From positions 1-14,238 of the forward strand of contig CAZQWM010000055.1 of the NCBI GenBank assembly GCA_964597035.1: a DNA stretch of 14,238 nt. The letters run 5' to 3'. The DNA is from Fen-1362 sp964597035. GTDB lineage: Bacteria; Planctomycetota; Phycisphaerae; Sedimentisphaerales; Anaerobacaceae. Position 1 is the stretch's first letter. Every line of letters begins with the position of its first letter. The notes under the pieces are model-generated. The model saw only the letters and a program-made list of their open reading frames with translations, ran no database searches and was not told the DNA's origin. The position numbers were made by a program, and so were the translations under genes. Positions 12,725 through 14,238 of the stretch are shown piece by piece.

Positions 12725-14238
12725 ATGGCTACGAATAAAATCATTGGAATCGACCTGGGGACGACGAATTCGGTGGTTGCCGTTATGGAAGGTAGCGCAC
12801 CGAAGGTGTTGATTAACTCATCCGGCTCACGCCTGACACCGTCAGTGGTCGGCTTTACCGATAAGGGCGAGCGATTAGTGGGCCAGATTGCCAGGCACCA
12901 GCAGGTGACCAATCCTGAGCATACGGTGTTTTCAATCAAGCGTTTTATGGGCAGGCGGCACAATGAAGTGGCGGCAGAGGAGAAAATTGTGCCGTATAAA
13001 ATCGTCGGCGGGCCGGAAGAATTGGTCAAGGTGAACGTCCGGGGAAAGGACTACACCCCGCCGGAGGTATCGGCGATGGTTTTGCAGGATTTGAAAAAAA
13101 CCGCCGAGGACTATTTGGGCGAACAGGTCGAGCGGGCCGTGATTACCGTTCCGGCGTACTTCAACGACTCGCAGCGCCAGGCGACAAAGGATGCCGGCAC
13201 AATCGCGGGATTAAAGGTCGAGCGAATCATAAACGAGCCGACTGCGGCCGCCCTTGCTTACGGCGTAGATAAGCAGAAAAATGAAAAAGTTGCCGTTTTC
13301 GATTTTGGCGGCGGCACGTTTGATGTTTCTATACTTGATATAGGCGGTTTCGAGGATAAGAGCGGCGTCATTGAGGTATTGAGCACCAACGGCGATACGC
13401 ACTTAGGCGGCGACGACTTGGACGCCGTGCTGATTAACTACATAGCCGATGAGTTCAAGAAAAAGGAGGGTATCAACCTTCGTACCGACCCGATGGCGCA
13501 TCAGCGGCTAAAAGAAGCGGCGGAAAAGGCCAAGTGCGAGTTGAGTATACAGGTCGAGACAACGGTGAATCTGCCATTTATCACGGCAGATGCCTCCGGG
13601 CCGAAGCATTTGCAGATGACGATTACCCGCAGCAAATTGGAGGCCCTTTGCGAGCCGGTATTCGACCGGCTGAAAGGTCCCTGCCGAAAGGCGATGGAAG
13701 ATGCGAAATTGTCGCCAAAGGATATCGCGGAGGTGCTGCTTGTGGGCGGCTCGACCAGAATCCCGAAGGTTCAGCAGATAGTAAAGGAGATATTCAACAA
13801 AGAACCAAACAAGGGAATAAATCCTGATGAGGTGGTGGCGATGGGCGCGGCGATTCAGGGCGCTGTTCTGGCGGGCGACGCCGGTGTTAAAGACATCCTG
13901 CTGCTCGACGTGACACCGCTTTCACTCGGCGTCGAAACATTGGGCGGAGTCATGACAAAGCTGATTGAACGCAACACCACTATACCCACCAGCAAAACCG
14001 AAATTTTCTCGACCGCAGCGGACAGTCAAACCACTGTCGATATTCACGTGCTCCAGGGCGAACGAGAATTCGCCTCTGACAACCGCTCACTCGGCAGGTT
14101 CCAGCTCGCAGGCATTCCGCCCGCACCGCGGGGCGTCCCACAGATTGAAGTTTCGTTCAATATCGACGCCAACGGTATTCTCAACGTTTCGGCCAAGGAC
14201 CTTGCAACCGGCAAGCAGCAGTCGATTGAGATTAAATC
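12725..14238 (+). CDS. dnaK: Chaperone protein DnaK (Hsp70), 3' end outside the window
   Basis: DnaK is the ATP-driven cytoplasmic Hsp70 chaperone that works with DnaJ and GrpE. The frame stays open from ATG 12725 to the window end: 504 codons and two bases, of a usual length near 640 residues. ATPase-domain marks are IDLGTTNS (9-16), AYFNDSQRQATKDAG, NEPTAAALAYG, DFGGGTFDVSIL (193-204), THLGGDD and GGSTRIP. The substrate-binding domain starts with LLLDVTPLSLGVETLGG and reaches SFNIDANGILNVSAKD before the cut, so the helical lid is missing from view. AAAGGGAA before the ATG is a good ribosome site. It lies 200 bp after mcsB with its own sigma-54-type promoter, so it is probably a separate transcription unit that belongs to the same stress-response neighbourhood. 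Confidence 0.97.
   Translation, partial: MATNKIIGIDLGTTNSVVAVMEGSAPKVLINSSGSRLTPSVVGFTDKGERLVGQIARHQQVTNPEHTVFSIKRFMGRRHNEVAAEEKIVPYKIVGGPEELVKVNVRGKDYTPPEVSAMVLQDLKKTAEDYLGEQVERAVITVPAYFNDSQRQATKDAGTIAGLKVERIINEPTAAALAYGVDKQKNEKVAVFDFGGGTFDVSILDIGGFEDKSGVIEVLSTNGDTHLGGDDLDAVLINYIADEFKKKEGINLRTDPMAHQRLKEAAEKAKCELSIQVETTVNLPFITADASGPKHLQMTITRSKLEALCEPVFDRLKGPCRKAMEDAKLSPKDIAEVLLVGGSTRIPKVQQIVKEIFNKEPNKGINPDEVVAMGAAIQGAVLAGDAGVKDILLLDVTPLSLGVETLGGVMTKLIERNTTIPTSKTEIFSTAADSQTTVDIHVLQGEREFASDNRSLGRFQLAGIPPAPRGVPQIEVSFNIDANGILNVSAKDLATGKQQSIEIK

Overview
The window looks like a chromosomal segment from a planctomycete-type bacterium, most likely of the Phycisphaerae/Sedimentisphaerales kind. This is inferred from gene content only: paired type II pseudopilin-like proteins with the H-X9-DG C-terminal motif, McsA/McsB outside Firmicutes, a TMTC-like membrane-TPR protein, and a PTPS paralogue with glutamate in place of the catalytic cysteine. 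All ordinary genes are intact. Only dnaK is cut, by the right edge. No tRNA, rRNA, CRISPR array, transposase or phage gene was seen.

Layout. (1) 22-2392, plus strand: ribulokinase (araB) and L-ribulose-5-phosphate 4-epimerase (araD), 10 bp apart. (2) 2432-4102, minus: a polytopic TMTC-like protein with a C-terminal TPR region. (3) 4412-5818, plus: an L-fucose/L-arabinose isomerase-family enzyme, a good candidate for the missing first step of the araBD pathway. (4) 5841-6911, minus: a CorA-type Mg2+/Co2+ channel, convergent with the isomerase. (5) About 6926-9611, minus: a head-to-tail tandem duplication. Each unit of about 1.3-1.4 kb holds a promoter, a pseudopilin-like gene and a conserved 3' noncoding block. 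(6) 9868-10793, plus: coaD followed by a PTPS/QueD-family gene with a TTG start. (7) 10876-12524, plus: mcsA-mcsB, the protein-arginine kinase and its activator. (8) 12725 to the end, plus: dnaK, preceded by a perfect match to the sigma-54 (-24/-12) promoter consensus.

How the genes fit together. The isomerase, AraB and AraD would convert L-arabinose to L-ribulose, then L-ribulose-5-phosphate, then D-xylulose-5-phosphate. CoaD acts in coenzyme A synthesis. The PTPS paralogue may act in folate synthesis (dihydroneopterin triphosphate to 6-hydroxymethyldihydropterin) rather than in queuosine synthesis. McsA-McsB and DnaK form a protein quality-control cluster with no CtsR, ClpC or CIRCE element in view.

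Points most worth a second look: the sigma-54-type promoter on dnaK with a palindrome at an enhancer-like distance; the PTPS gene lacking the catalytic Cys and His; and the duplicated pseudopilin units, whose noncoding 3' block is better conserved than their coding sequence.
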